From: Actinomycetota bacterium
GTDB taxonomy: Bacteria; Actinomycetota; Thermoleophilia; UBA2241
DNA length: 17,839 nt
Assembly: GCA_026392265.1 (NCBI GenBank)
Contig: JAPLCL010000338.1
Location: 1-17,839 of the forward strand
Direction of reading: 5' to 3'
Part shown: piece after piece, positions 1 through 6,859 of the stretch
How positions within the stretch are numbered: position 1 is the stretch's first letter
How the letters are laid out: each line of letters opens with the position of its first letter
Notes under the pieces: model-generated
Told to the model about the DNA's origin: nothing
Seen by the model: only the letters and a program-made list of their open reading frames with translations
Databases searched by the model: none
Made by a program: the position numbers and the translations under genes

Positions 1-199
1 GCACCACGGGAAGATCATGATGGCGGGCCGCCGCGACCACGCCCATGCGGCGCATGAACGCGTCGGGATCGGCAGGCCTTACCACGGTGATGCGCACCGG
101 GCGCCCGCCGGCGTCCTGGGCCCGGTGGACGGCCAATGCCCAGCCGGGAGGCAGGGCCTCCACGAGCCGGTAGCGCTGTGCGTACAAGGGCTCGCTCAC
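1..199 (-). CDS. N-terminus of Ser/Thr protein kinase-like protein, probable pseudokinase (partial)
   Basis: This reading frame starts at the GTG whose complement is at 197-199 and runs off the left edge, leaving 66 codons. A good Shine-Dalgarno sequence, GGAGGT, lies 6 nt upstream of the GTG and decides the start. The translation begins with QRYRLVEALPPG at about residues 8-19, continues with VHRAQDAGGRPVRITVV at 24-40 and ends with AARHHDLPVV. This matches the N-lobe layout of Hanks-type kinases (RY.L...LG.GG.G.VYRA.D...GR.VAIKVL). The glycine loop keeps only one Gly (Gly19), and the VAIK lysine position reads Thr38. I infer a pseudokinase-like domain, but the HRD and DFG motifs lie outside the window. 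It is divergent from the acyl-CoA synthetase gene. No convincing promoter was seen. Confidence 0.5.
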   Translation of the reverse strand, partial: MSEPLYAQRYRLVEALPPGWALAVHRAQDAGGRPVRITVVRPADPDAFMRRMGVVAAARHHDLPVV

Positions 200-283
200 G
201 GCGACACCTCCAGGTCGGCTCCACGTTTCCAGTCTGTCTCCGCGAGCGCGAGCCCGTAAACGCCGAACCCGTCACTCTGTGCC

Positions 284-315
284 GGCGCTGGCGGTTCTCC
301 TTCTCGTGCAGCGCC
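284..315. repeat. 7-bp inverted repeat in the divergent intergenic region
   Basis: GGCGCTG at 284-290 is the exact reverse complement of CAGCGCC at 309-315, with 18 nt between. The repeat lies in the roughly 205-nt space between two divergent genes, just upstream of a candidate -35 element for the gene at 405. Neither flanking gene ends here, so a terminator is unlikely; an operator or a chance GC-rich palindrome are the alternatives. Confidence 0.35.
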
Positions 316-322
316 CGTGAGG

Positions 323-351
323 ATGACCCTGAGGCCGCCACGGCGTAGAGT
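323..351 (+). promoter_or_regulatory. Candidate sigma70-type promoter for the acyl-CoA synthetase gene
   Basis: ATGACC at 323-328 (4/6 to TTGACA) and TAGAGT at 346-351 (4/6 to TATAAT) are separated by 17 nt. A start site near 358 would give a leader of about 47 nt before the ATG at 405. The ribosome binding site in front of that ATG is weak. Confidence 0.4.
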
Positions 352-404
352 ACTCAAGGAGTCCCGCGAGGGGCAGAGCAACCACGAGAGACGGGACCAG
401 AGTC

Positions 405-3089
405 ATGAGCACACGCAATCTCGACAAGCTGTTCGACCCCAGGAGCATCGCCGTCATCGGCGCCTCCAACAAGAAGGGGTCGGTCGGTTACATCCTCCTG
501 CGCAACCTCATCGGCGCGGAGTACGACGGCATCGTCTACCCGGTCAACGTAGCGGCGCAGTCGGTGCAAGGCATCCAGGCCTACGCCTCCATCAGCCAGG
601 TCCCTCGCAAGATCGACCTGGCGGTCATCGCCGTGCCGGCCAGGGCGGTCCCCGAGACGATGCGCGAGTGCGGCGAGGCGGGCGTGGCCGGCGCCGTCAT
701 CGTGTCCTCCGGCTTCAAGGAGGTCGGCGCCGCCGGCAAGAAGCTCGAGGAAGAGGTCTGCGCCGTCGCCGAAAGCTATGGCGTGCGCATCATCGGCCCC
801 AACTGCCTGGGCTACATCCGTCCCGGCATGAACCTCAACGTGACCTTCGCCCACATCATCCCCCCGGCAGGACGCGTGGCGTTCTTCAGCCAGTCCGGCG
901 CGCTGGGCACCGCCATCCTCGACTGGGCGGCCGCCAACCAGGTGGGCTTCAGCGCCTTCGTCAGCGTCGGCTCCATGGCCGACGTGGACTTCGGTGACCT
1001 CATCGACTACTTCGGCGCCGACTCGCACACGAGCAGCATCATCCTGTACATCGAGTCGATCACCGACGCGCGCAAGTTCATGAGCGCGGCGCGCCACTTC
1101 GCCAAGAGCAAGCCGATCATCGTGGTCAAGAGCGGGCGCTCGGCGCGCAGCGCCCTGGCGGCCGCCAGCCACACCGGCGCCATCGCCGGCGACGACACTC
1201 TCTACAGCGCCGTCTTTCGCCGCGCCGGCGTCGTGCGCGTCGACGAGATCGAAGACCTGTTCGACGCCAGCGAAGCGCTGAGCCGCGTCTCGAGCCCGCG
1301 CGGGCCCCGCCTCGGCATCGTGACCAACGCCGGCGGCCCCGGCGTGATGGCCTGCGACCGCCTGCTCGACCTGGGCGGCGAGCTCGGCGAGCTCACCCCC
1401 GAGACCGACGAGAAGCTCAAGGCCTGCCTGCCGACCTTCGGCGCCCGTGGCAACCCGGTCGACGTGGCCGGCGACGCCGACGCGCAGCGGTACGCCGCCG
1501 CCGCGCAGGCGCTGATGGACGACCCCAACTGCGATGGCGTCCTCGCGATCCTCACACCGCAGGCGATGAGCGACCCTACGGCCACGGCCCTGGCGCTGGT
1601 GGAGGTCTCGCGTACCCACCAGCTCAAGCCGCTGCTCACGTCGTTCATGGGCGAGATCAAGGTGGCCGAAGGCATCAAGGTCTTCCGCAACGCCCACGGG
1701 CCCACCTTCGACACCCCCGAGGATGCGGTGCGCGCGTACATGTACATGTACCAGTACACGCGTAACCTCGCCAACCTCTACGAGACGCCGGCCGACATCC
1801 TCCCCGATTTCGAGCCCGACCGCGAGGCCGTCAAGAAGATCTTCATCGAGGTCGCTCGCGGCGGCCGCTCCATCCTCAGCGAGCCCGAGGCCAAGGACGT
1901 GCTCGACGCCTACCAGATCCCGGCCGTCAAGACGCTCGTCGCCACGACCGCCGAGGAGTGCATGGCGGCGGCCGAGCAGATCGGCTTCCCCGTGGCGATC
2001 AAGATCCTCAGCCACGACATCACCCACAAGAGCGACGTCGGCGGCATCGCCCTCAACGTGCGCTCCGCGCCAGAGGCCGCCAACCAGTTCGCCAAGATCA
2101 CCGAGCGCGTCAAGCTGGCGGCCCCGGAGGCGAAGATCATCGGCGTCGCCGTCCAGGCCATGAGCCGCGGCGGCTACGAGATCATCATCGGCTCCAAGAA
2201 GGACCCCACCTTCGGCCCGGCCCTCATGTTCGGCATGGGCGGCACCGGCGTGGAGCTGTACCGCGACGTGGCCGTCGACTTCCCGCCGCTCAACCAGGCG
2301 CTGGCCCGTTCCATGATCCAGAGCACCAAGGTATCGCGGCTCCTCGAGGGGTATCGCGGCAAGGCGCCCGTGGACATGACCGCCCTGGAGCGCGCCATGG
2401 TGAAGGTGAGCTACCTGCTCGTCGACTTCCCCGAGATCGTCGAGATGGACGTGAACCCGCTGCAGGTGCGCTCCGACGGCATCTGCGCCCTGGACGCGCG
2501 CATCGTCATCGAGCCCAAGGACGTGCGCAAGATCACCCTTCCCGGGTCGCATCTGATGATCTCGATGTACCCGAGCAAGTACCACTGGGACGTGCCGATC
2601 GAAGGCGAGAAGGTCCACATCCGCGCCATCAAGCCCGAAGACGAGCCGCTGTGGAGCGAGATGATCGAATCGCTCTCACCGGCCACCGCCGAGTACCGCT
2701 TCTTCGGCCCGATCAGCGAAGTCACCAAGTCGATGCTGGTGCGCTACTGCCACATCGACTACGACCGCGAGATCGCCCTCGTCGCCATCCGCGAGAACAA
2801 GGGCAAGAAGAAGAAGTCGATGCTCGGAGTCGCCCGACTGACGATTGAGACGGCCAACGCCGAAGAGGGCGAGTTTGCCATCGTCGTGCGCGACGAGTAC
2901 CAGCGCAAGGGCATCGGCAGCAAGCTCATGGACGCTCTCATCCAGGCCGCCCGCGACCGCCACGTGCGCGAGATCAACGGCCACGTGCTGGCCGCCAACC
3001 CCGGCATGACACGCTTCGCCGAGGATCTGGGCTTCGACATCCGCCCCGGCGACGAGCCGGAGATCCGCAAACTGGTGCTGCGCCTCTAG
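405..3089 (+). CDS. Bifunctional ADP-forming acetate/acyl-CoA ligase with C-terminal GNAT acetyltransferase
   Basis: The 894-residue protein has the single-chain layout of ADP-forming acyl-CoA synthetases. A CoA-binding Rossmann domain comes first (IAVIGASNKKGSVG at about 15-28, GPNCLG 131-136). The succinyl-CoA-synthetase-like domain follows, with FSQSGALGT at 161-169 and SHTG at 255-258 carrying the expected phosphorylated His256. An ATP-grasp domain spans about 480-705, with HKSDVGG at 541-547 (His541 equals the ATP-grasp side histidine) and EMDVNPLQV at 680-688. A GNAT domain spans about 735-894, with the acetyl-CoA loop QRKGIG at 833-838. The family interconverts acetyl-CoA + ADP + Pi and acetate + CoA + ATP in the cytoplasm. 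GNAT-fused members such as E. coli PatZ act as protein lysine acetyltransferases, some having lost synthetase activity. Here both histidines are kept, so synthetase activity is plausible. It ends at a hairpin facing a convergent gene. Substrate identity is not provable from sequence. Confidence 0.93.
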   Translation: MSTRNLDKLFDPRSIAVIGASNKKGSVGYILLRNLIGAEYDGIVYPVNVAAQSVQGIQAYASISQVPRKIDLAVIAVPARAVPETMRECGEAGVAGAVIVSSGFKEVGAAGKKLEEEVCAVAESYGVRIIGPNCLGYIRPGMNLNVTFAHIIPPAGRVAFFSQSGALGTAILDWAAANQVGFSAFVSVGSMADVDFGDLIDYFGADSHTSSIILYIESITDARKFMSAARHFAKSKPIIVVKSGRSARSALAAASHTGAIAGDDTLYSAVFRRAGVVRVDEIEDLFDASEALSRVSSPRGPRLGIVTNAGGPGVMACDRLLDLGGELGELTPETDEKLKACLPTFGARGNPVDVAGDADAQRYAAAAQALMDDPNCDGVLAILTPQAMSDPTATALALVEVSRTHQLKPLLTSFMGEIKVAEGIKVFRNAHGPTFDTPEDAVRAYMYMYQYTRNLANLYETPADILPDFEPDREAVKKIFIEVARGGRSILSEPEAKDVLDAYQIPAVKTLVATTAEECMAAAEQIGFPVAIKILSHDITHKSDVGGIALNVRSAPEAANQFAKITERVKLAAPEAKIIGVAVQAMSRGGYEIIIGSKKDPTFGPALMFGMGGTGVELYRDVAVDFPPLNQALARSMIQSTKVSRLLEGYRGKAPVDMTALERAMVKVSYLLVDFPEIVEMDVNPLQVRSDGICALDARIVIEPKDVRKITLPGSHLMISMYPSKYHWDVPIEGEKVHIRAIKPEDEPLWSEMIESLSPATAEYRFFGPISEVTKSMLVRYCHIDYDREIALVAIRENKGKKKKSMLGVARLTIETANAEEGEFAIVVRDEYQRKGIGSKLMDALIQAARDRHVREINGHVLAANPGMTRFAEDLGFDIRPGDEPEIRKLVLRL

Positions 3090-3091
3090 CG

Positions 3092-3120
3092 TGCTGCCGG
3101 CGGCCGGCGGCCGGGCAGCA
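3092..3120. terminator. GC-rich hairpin between convergent genes
   Basis: TGCTGCC at 3092-3098 pairs with GGCAGCA at 3114-3120, and the loop itself can fold further (GGCC/GGCC repeats). It begins 3 nt after the stop of the plus-strand gene and lies about 40 nt beyond the stop of the minus-strand gene. No T-tract follows, so it is a terminator-like hairpin rather than a canonical intrinsic terminator. It could serve both genes. Confidence 0.45.
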
Positions 3121-3161
3121 TGTCGCGAATCGGTGAGATAGGGAGAGGCCCGTTTGCTGTC

Positions 3162-5531
3162 TTACCGCTTCGCACTACCCCGCCCGGCGGTCCCGGCGGC
3201 CCCGATGGCCGCGGCGGCCCCCGCGGGCGGTGAGGGACGCAGGCGCAGGGTGCTCTCGACAAGCGTGCCGTCGCCGATGCGGCCGGGCAGCATCCCGGGC
3301 GGATGCCCGTCGTACAGCCCGACCAGCTGCGGCGGGATGCCGTAGCTGAAGTCCACGGCGCGCAGCAGCACCGCCGGCCCGGCGGCGAACCGCAGGGTGA
3401 CGACGACTCCGCCCGGAGGCGGCGCATAGTAGTCGAACCACCAGCGGACCGTGGAACCGTCAAGGATCGTGGTGTCCCAGCCCTGCAGCGGTAGTCCGTC
3501 GACGCTCGCCGTAAGCCCGCCGACCACGGAGTGCACCAGCAGGCTGATGATCTGCGCGCCGCGCGGCGAGCGCAGGCGCAGGCGAACGGTGCGCCGGTCG
3601 CCCGTGGTCGAATCGCGGAGCACGTCGATGACGGGCGCCGCCAAGCGCACCTGCGGGGCGGCGCCGACGATCGTCGTGCGCACCCCCATCTGCGGGAAGT
3701 AAGCGTCCTGGAACGGCCGCTGCAGCTCCTCCCGCAGGAACTGACCGGTCCACTCATCGATACGGTCGACCGTCTGCCAGCGCGAGGCGCCGGACTCGTC
3801 GACGCGGTAGTAGATGCTCGTGAAGCGCGGGTGTTCGGTGTCGAACGCCACCGTGGAGCCCACGGCCATGAGTACGACGACGCTCACGCCGGCCAGAGCG
3901 ACCGGCAGCCACAGGCGGAACCCGCGCCGCACCACCTCGAGGGGGATAACGAGGAGGCCGACGACCAGCCACACGGCGATGACGGTGACCACCTGCTTGA
4001 GACCGGCCGACATGAGCAGGAGATACGTGGCGGAGCTCATCAGGACCACGCCGGGGGCGGCGCCCGCCAGAGTCACCGCCACGCCCGCCACGCTGTGCAG
4101 GGCACGGTCGCCGAGCAGGACCGCACCGAGCAGTCCCAGACTGGCTCCCGCCAGCGGCCACGTCAGGAGATAGCTTGCGCCCGGCACGATGACGGCGACC
4201 GCTACGGCGGCGGCCAGCCACCAGAACAGGGCCGCCACGGCCAGGTCCCAGGGGCGCAGACGGCGCAGCAGGAGCTCGTAGGCGGCGACGATCACAGCGG
4301 CGGCCAGCAGCACGAGGCCGAGCCGGTAGAAATCGCTGATCACGACGCCCGCTTCGCTCCAGGTGCGCTGCTCGTAGGCGGTGCGATACATGCCCCAGGC
4401 CAGCGCCAAGACCAGCAGCGCGACCCCCAGAACGGCGGCGGCGGCGAGCACGGCCACGCTGAGACCGCGCAAGCTGAGCAAACGGCGCCAGGCGCCGACG
4501 GCCACGGCGACCGCGAAGACGGCGGCCGCCAAAGCCACGAACGGCAACACAAGACTCTTCTCGTAGACCACCGCAAGGCCGTCCACGATGTCGAAGTAGA
4601 CGACGTCCTCGCGGTGCAGAGCCCAGAGATCGAGGTCTCCGAAGCGCCGCGCCAAGCCAAGAGCCGTGTCGCCCTCGTGCTGCAGACTGCCGGCGCGGAA
4701 GTTCTCCAGCGAGTCGTAGGCGGTGTGGTCGTAGGTCGGCCCGTCGAGGGCGCCGAAGCTCATGCCCGGCACGCCGGCGGCCGAGAACGGCCGAAAGTCG
4801 CTCTCGATGGGCAGACGCCTTGAGACCTCGTACATCAGCGATGAGGTGTACGGACGCGGCGCGCCGGCCACGAGCTCGCGCACCAGAAGCCCGTTGCCCG
4901 GGCTCGTCTCGTACATGAGCACCGGCGAGGACGAGCCCGGGCTGTCGAAGTTCAGCACGACGCCCACTCCGTAGGCCCACGGGTCTTCGCGCAGAAAGGC
5001 GCGCGCCCCGAGCAGGCCACGTTCCTCTCCGTCGGTGAACAGGAAGATGACGTCGGTGCGCGGTCGCGGCCCCGACGCCAGCGCGCGGGCCGTCTCGAGC
5101 AGGGTGACCACGCCGCCGCCGTCGTCGGCGGCGCCGGCGGCCACGGGTACCGAGTCGTAGTGGGCCGCGAGCAGGACGGCGCGCGAGGGGTCACGGCCCG
5201 GGAGGCGGGCGACCACGTTGCGGACGGTGCCCGCCACGCGCCCGCTCACCGCCGACACCGCGGAAGCGGTCTGCACGTGCGGCGCCAGGTGGAGCGCGTC
5301 GAGCTCGGCGACGATCGCGTCTCGCGCCCGCGCGGCGCCGACCGAGCCTATGGGCCGGGGAGCGGCGGCGATCTCACGCAAGAGCCGCATGGCGCGGCCT
5401 GCCGAGAAGCCCTCGGCCGCACTCCGCTCCGGCGCCGGCGGCGACACGCCCAGCGGCGTGACGCCCACCACGACCAGCGCGGCGACGACGGCCACGACAA
5501 GCGCGGCGAGCAGGTACTTCTTGACGGCCAC
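3162..5531 (-). CDS. Membrane M28-family metallopeptidase, ERMP1/Pff1-like architecture
   Basis: Starting at the GTG at 5531 the protein has 789 residues. An N-terminal signal anchor (about 4-24) follows the basic MAVKK start. The M28 domain covers roughly 45-320, with the expected two-zinc ligand set: His124 (AAHYDS), Asp136 (ADDGGG), the DGEE pair Glu169/Glu170, Asp196 (NFDSPG) and His269 (TYDHTAYDS). About eight hydrophobic helices occupy roughly 326-563, and a soluble, beta-rich-looking C-terminal part covers 564-789. M28 plus a multi-pass membrane region plus a C-terminal soluble domain is the layout of eukaryotic ERMP1 and yeast Pff1. The likely role is an aminopeptidase with its active site outside the cytoplasm; the substrate is unknown. 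A longer frame opens at 5636 but would overlap the divergent hydrolase and read through the promoter, so I prefer 5531, where a -10-like TACGCT sits 6 nt before the GTG. Confidence 0.85.
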   Translation of the reverse strand: MAVKKYLLAALVVAVVAALVVVGVTPLGVSPPAPERSAAEGFSAGRAMRLLREIAAAPRPIGSVGAARARDAIVAELDALHLAPHVQTASAVSAVSGRVAGTVRNVVARLPGRDPSRAVLLAAHYDSVPVAAGAADDGGGVVTLLETARALASGPRPRTDVIFLFTDGEERGLLGARAFLREDPWAYGVGVVLNFDSPGSSSPVLMYETSPGNGLLVRELVAGAPRPYTSSLMYEVSRRLPIESDFRPFSAAGVPGMSFGALDGPTYDHTAYDSLENFRAGSLQHEGDTALGLARRFGDLDLWALHREDVVYFDIVDGLAVVYEKSLVLPFVALAAAVFAVAVAVGAWRRLLSLRGLSVAVLAAAAVLGVALLVLALAWGMYRTAYEQRTWSEAGVVISDFYRLGLVLLAAAVIVAAYELLLRRLRPWDLAVAALFWWLAAAVAVAVIVPGASYLLTWPLAGASLGLLGAVLLGDRALHSVAGVAVTLAGAAPGVVLMSSATYLLLMSAGLKQVVTVIAVWLVVGLLVIPLEVVRRGFRLWLPVALAGVSVVVLMAVGSTVAFDTEHPRFTSIYYRVDESGASRWQTVDRIDEWTGQFLREELQRPFQDAYFPQMGVRTTIVGAAPQVRLAAPVIDVLRDSTTGDRRTVRLRLRSPRGAQIISLLVHSVVGGLTASVDGLPLQGWDTTILDGSTVRWWFDYYAPPPGGVVVTLRFAAGPAVLLRAVDFSYGIPPQLVGLYDGHPPGMLPGRIGDGTLVESTLRLRPSPPAGAAAAIGAAGTAGRGSAKR

Positions 5532-5537
5532 GGTCTC

Positions 5538-5565
5538 AGCGTAGCCGCCGCGCCGCGGTTTGCAA
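5538..5565 (-). promoter_or_regulatory. Candidate leaderless promoter of the M28 peptidase gene
   Basis: Read on the minus strand, TTGCAA (5565-5560), a 16-nt spacer and TACGCT (5543-5538) are followed by 6 nt and then the GTG start at 5531. Transcription would therefore begin at or next to the start codon. No convincing Shine-Dalgarno sequence is present. Leaderless mRNAs are common in Actinomycetota. Confidence 0.45.
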
Positions 5566-5586
5566 CTTCTCGCGGCGGCGCAGACT
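5560..5586 (+). promoter_or_regulatory. Weak candidate leaderless promoter of the alpha/beta hydrolase gene
   Basis: The same palindromic TTGCAA at 5560-5565 could act as the -35 in the other direction, with CAGACT at 5581-5586 as a poor -10 after a short 15-nt spacer. The ATG at 5593 follows the -10 by 6 nt, the same geometry as the divergent gene. The short spacer and poor -10 keep this tentative. Confidence 0.25.
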
Positions 5587-5592
5587 CCACCC

Positions 5593-6477
5593 ATGGTCAG
5601 CGTCCACGACAGCGCCGTGCTTCGCGGCAAGCTCAATGAGCCGCCGGGAGACTTTGTCAGGGCCGCCGGCGTGGGCGTACACTACGTGCGCCGGGGCGCC
5701 GGACCTCCGCTTGTGTACATCCACGGGGCGAAGGGCTCGGTGTACGACCTCATGCTGTCCATCGGCGACCGCCTGGCGGAGCGTTTTACGGTGATCGCCT
5801 TCGACCGCCCCGGCTCGGGGTTCAGTGGCCGAGCCGCTCACGACGGCGGCTCGCCGCAGACGCAAGCCGCCGTCCTGAGGGCCGCGGCCGCCGCGCTCGG
5901 ACTCGAGCGGCCGGTCCTCGTCGGGCACTCGTTCGGCGCCGCCGTGGCGCTCGCCTGGGCCCTCGACGTGCCCGGCGAGGTGGCCGCCGTCGTGACGCTC
6001 GGCGGCTACGTGCTTCCGCTCGGAGGGCCGCCGCCGTGGGTGGTGGCCCTGCTGCGCTCACGCACGACCTTGCGCGCCGTGGGCCGGCTCGGTCGCTCGC
6101 GGCTGGGCCGCCCGCTCGTCGACAGCGCCCTGCGGCGCGCCTTCTTCCCCGGCCAGCCGCCGGCGGAGTACGCACGCATCGCACCGGCGCTCGCCCTCGA
6201 CGAGGCGCGCCTCATCAACGACGGTGACGACCGCAAGAGCGCAGAGGCCGGGCTGGGCGCCCTGCAGCCGCGCTACGCCGGCCTCGCCGTGCCGGTGGTC
6301 ATCGTCGTCGGCGAGCAGGACCGGATGGTGCCGCCGAGCACCTCCGAGAAGCTGTACGCGCTGGTGCCGTGCGCGGAGATCGTGCGCCTCTCGGCCAGCG
6401 GCCACATGCCCCAGTTCACGGAGCCCGACGCCGTCCTGGTCGCCGTGGCGCGCGCCGCGGAGCTCGGCGGCGTCTGA
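5593..6477 (+). CDS. Alpha/beta-fold hydrolase
   Basis: The 294-residue protein is a complete alpha/beta hydrolase. The oxyanion-hole loop is VYIHGAKGS at 41-49 and the FDRPGSGFSG loop is at 70-79. The nucleophile elbow GHSFGAA gives Ser113, the acid is Asp243 in GEQDRMVPP and the catalytic His271 is in SGHMPQFTEP. The middle part (about 140-225) is the variable cap and sets the substrate, which I cannot name; esterase, lipase-like or dehalogenase-like hydrolysis are all possible, and no signal peptide is seen. The ATG at 5593 is preferred over an in-frame TTG at 5560, because the TTG lies inside the divergent promoter. No Shine-Dalgarno is visible, which fits a leaderless start. A GC-rich hairpin follows the stop. 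Confidence 0.88.
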   Translation: MVSVHDSAVLRGKLNEPPGDFVRAAGVGVHYVRRGAGPPLVYIHGAKGSVYDLMLSIGDRLAERFTVIAFDRPGSGFSGRAAHDGGSPQTQAAVLRAAAAALGLERPVLVGHSFGAAVALAWALDVPGEVAAVVTLGGYVLPLGGPPPWVVALLRSRTTLRAVGRLGRSRLGRPLVDSALRRAFFPGQPPAEYARIAPALALDEARLINDGDDRKSAEAGLGALQPRYAGLAVPVVIVVGEQDRMVPPSTSEKLYALVPCAEIVRLSASGHMPQFTEPDAVLVAVARAAELGGV

Positions 6478-6483
6478 CGCCGC

Positions 6484-6511
6484 GGCCGGCGGCCGGCGCC
6501 GGGGCCCGGCC
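6484..6511 (+). terminator. GC-rich terminator-like hairpin after the hydrolase gene
   Basis: GGCCGG at 6484-6489 can pair with CCGGCC at 6506-6511, and several alternative GC-rich pairings exist between them. A short TTT follows at 6513-6515. A smaller hairpin (CGGCGT at 6468-6473 with ACGCCG at 6477-6482) spans the stop codon. It separates the hydrolase from the SRP RNA promoter, whose -35 begins right after it. Confidence 0.5.
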
Positions 6512-6513
6512 GT

Positions 6514-6542
6514 TTGCTTCTCTCGCCGCCCCGGCGTACCAT
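6514..6542 (+). promoter_or_regulatory. Promoter of the SRP RNA gene
   Basis: TTGCTT at 6514-6519 and TACCAT at 6537-6542 are separated by exactly 17 nt. The predicted start site at about 6549 coincides with the first base of the closing helix of the SRP RNA, which is independent support for both calls. Confidence 0.65.
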
Positions 6543-6548
6543 CCACGA

Positions 6549-6820
6549 CGGTCGCGCTAGGCGGGGAGCCAGCGGTGCCCTGTACCCGCAATCCGCTATA
6601 GCGGGGCTGAATCCCCGCCCGAGGGGCCGTTCCGCGAGGCTGTCAGCCGTGTCGCGGCGTTGAGGGTCGGGTCCTACGCAATGGAACCCTGCGAACCCCG
6701 TCAGGTCCGGGAGGAAGCAGCGGTAAGCAGGCCATTCCATGTGCCGCAGGGTCGCCTGACCGGAGCTTGCGCCCGGCGAAGACGCTCGGAGAACGCGCTT
6801 CGACGGCGGGTGCGCGGCCG
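6549..6820 (+). ncRNA. ffs: Signal recognition particle RNA, long (Alu-domain-containing) bacterial form
   Basis: The S-domain signature GTCAGGTCCGGGAGGAAGCA at 6700-6719 is unmistakable, and further conserved blocks lie downstream (GTGCCGCAGGGTCGCCTG, 6741-6758). Upstream, the block beginning GGTGCCCTGTACCCGCAATC and continuing through CGCTATAGC is the conserved Alu-domain sequence seen in the B. subtilis long scRNA. The 5' end CGGTCGCGC (6549-6557) pairs with GCGCGGCCG (6812-6820) over 9 bp with one G-U, closing the molecule at about 272 nt, close to the 271 nt of B. subtilis scRNA. The apical tetraloop is GGGA (6709-6712), a GNRA loop, instead of the common GGAA. The RNA binds Ffh and directs co-translational membrane targeting. 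Its position before dnaX-ybaB-recR matches B. subtilis. Confidence 0.95.
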
Positions 6821-6844
6821 CTACTTTCCCACTTTCCGGCGGGG

Positions 6845-6850
6845 TAGACT
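6845..6850 (+). promoter_or_regulatory. Candidate -10 element for near-leaderless dnaX
   Basis: TAGACT lies 9 nt before the dnaX ATG at 6860, so a transcript starting at the usual distance would have only 2-3 untranslated nucleotides. There is no Shine-Dalgarno at a usable distance. No clear -35 is seen 16-18 nt upstream (the region reads CTACTTTCCC). The gene may also be read from the SRP RNA promoter. Confidence 0.4.
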
Positions 6851-6859
6851 GACCATCCT

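Noticed and set aside
354..2618. A 754-codon open frame antisense to the acyl-CoA synthetase gene
   Set aside because: It is a mirror of a strongly supported gene; GC-rich third positions leave few stops on the opposite strand. Its product is low-complexity and matches no family I recognise.
3531..4823. A 430-codon plus-strand frame inside the M28 peptidase gene
   Set aside because: It overlaps a clear metallopeptidase with metal ligands and membrane helices, and its product is Gln/His/Arg-rich with no recognisable domain.
5532..5636. An N-terminal extension of the M28 peptidase up to 5636
   Set aside because: It would overlap the divergent hydrolase start and place 35 non-membrane residues before the signal anchor; the GTG at 5531 fits the signal and promoter spacing.
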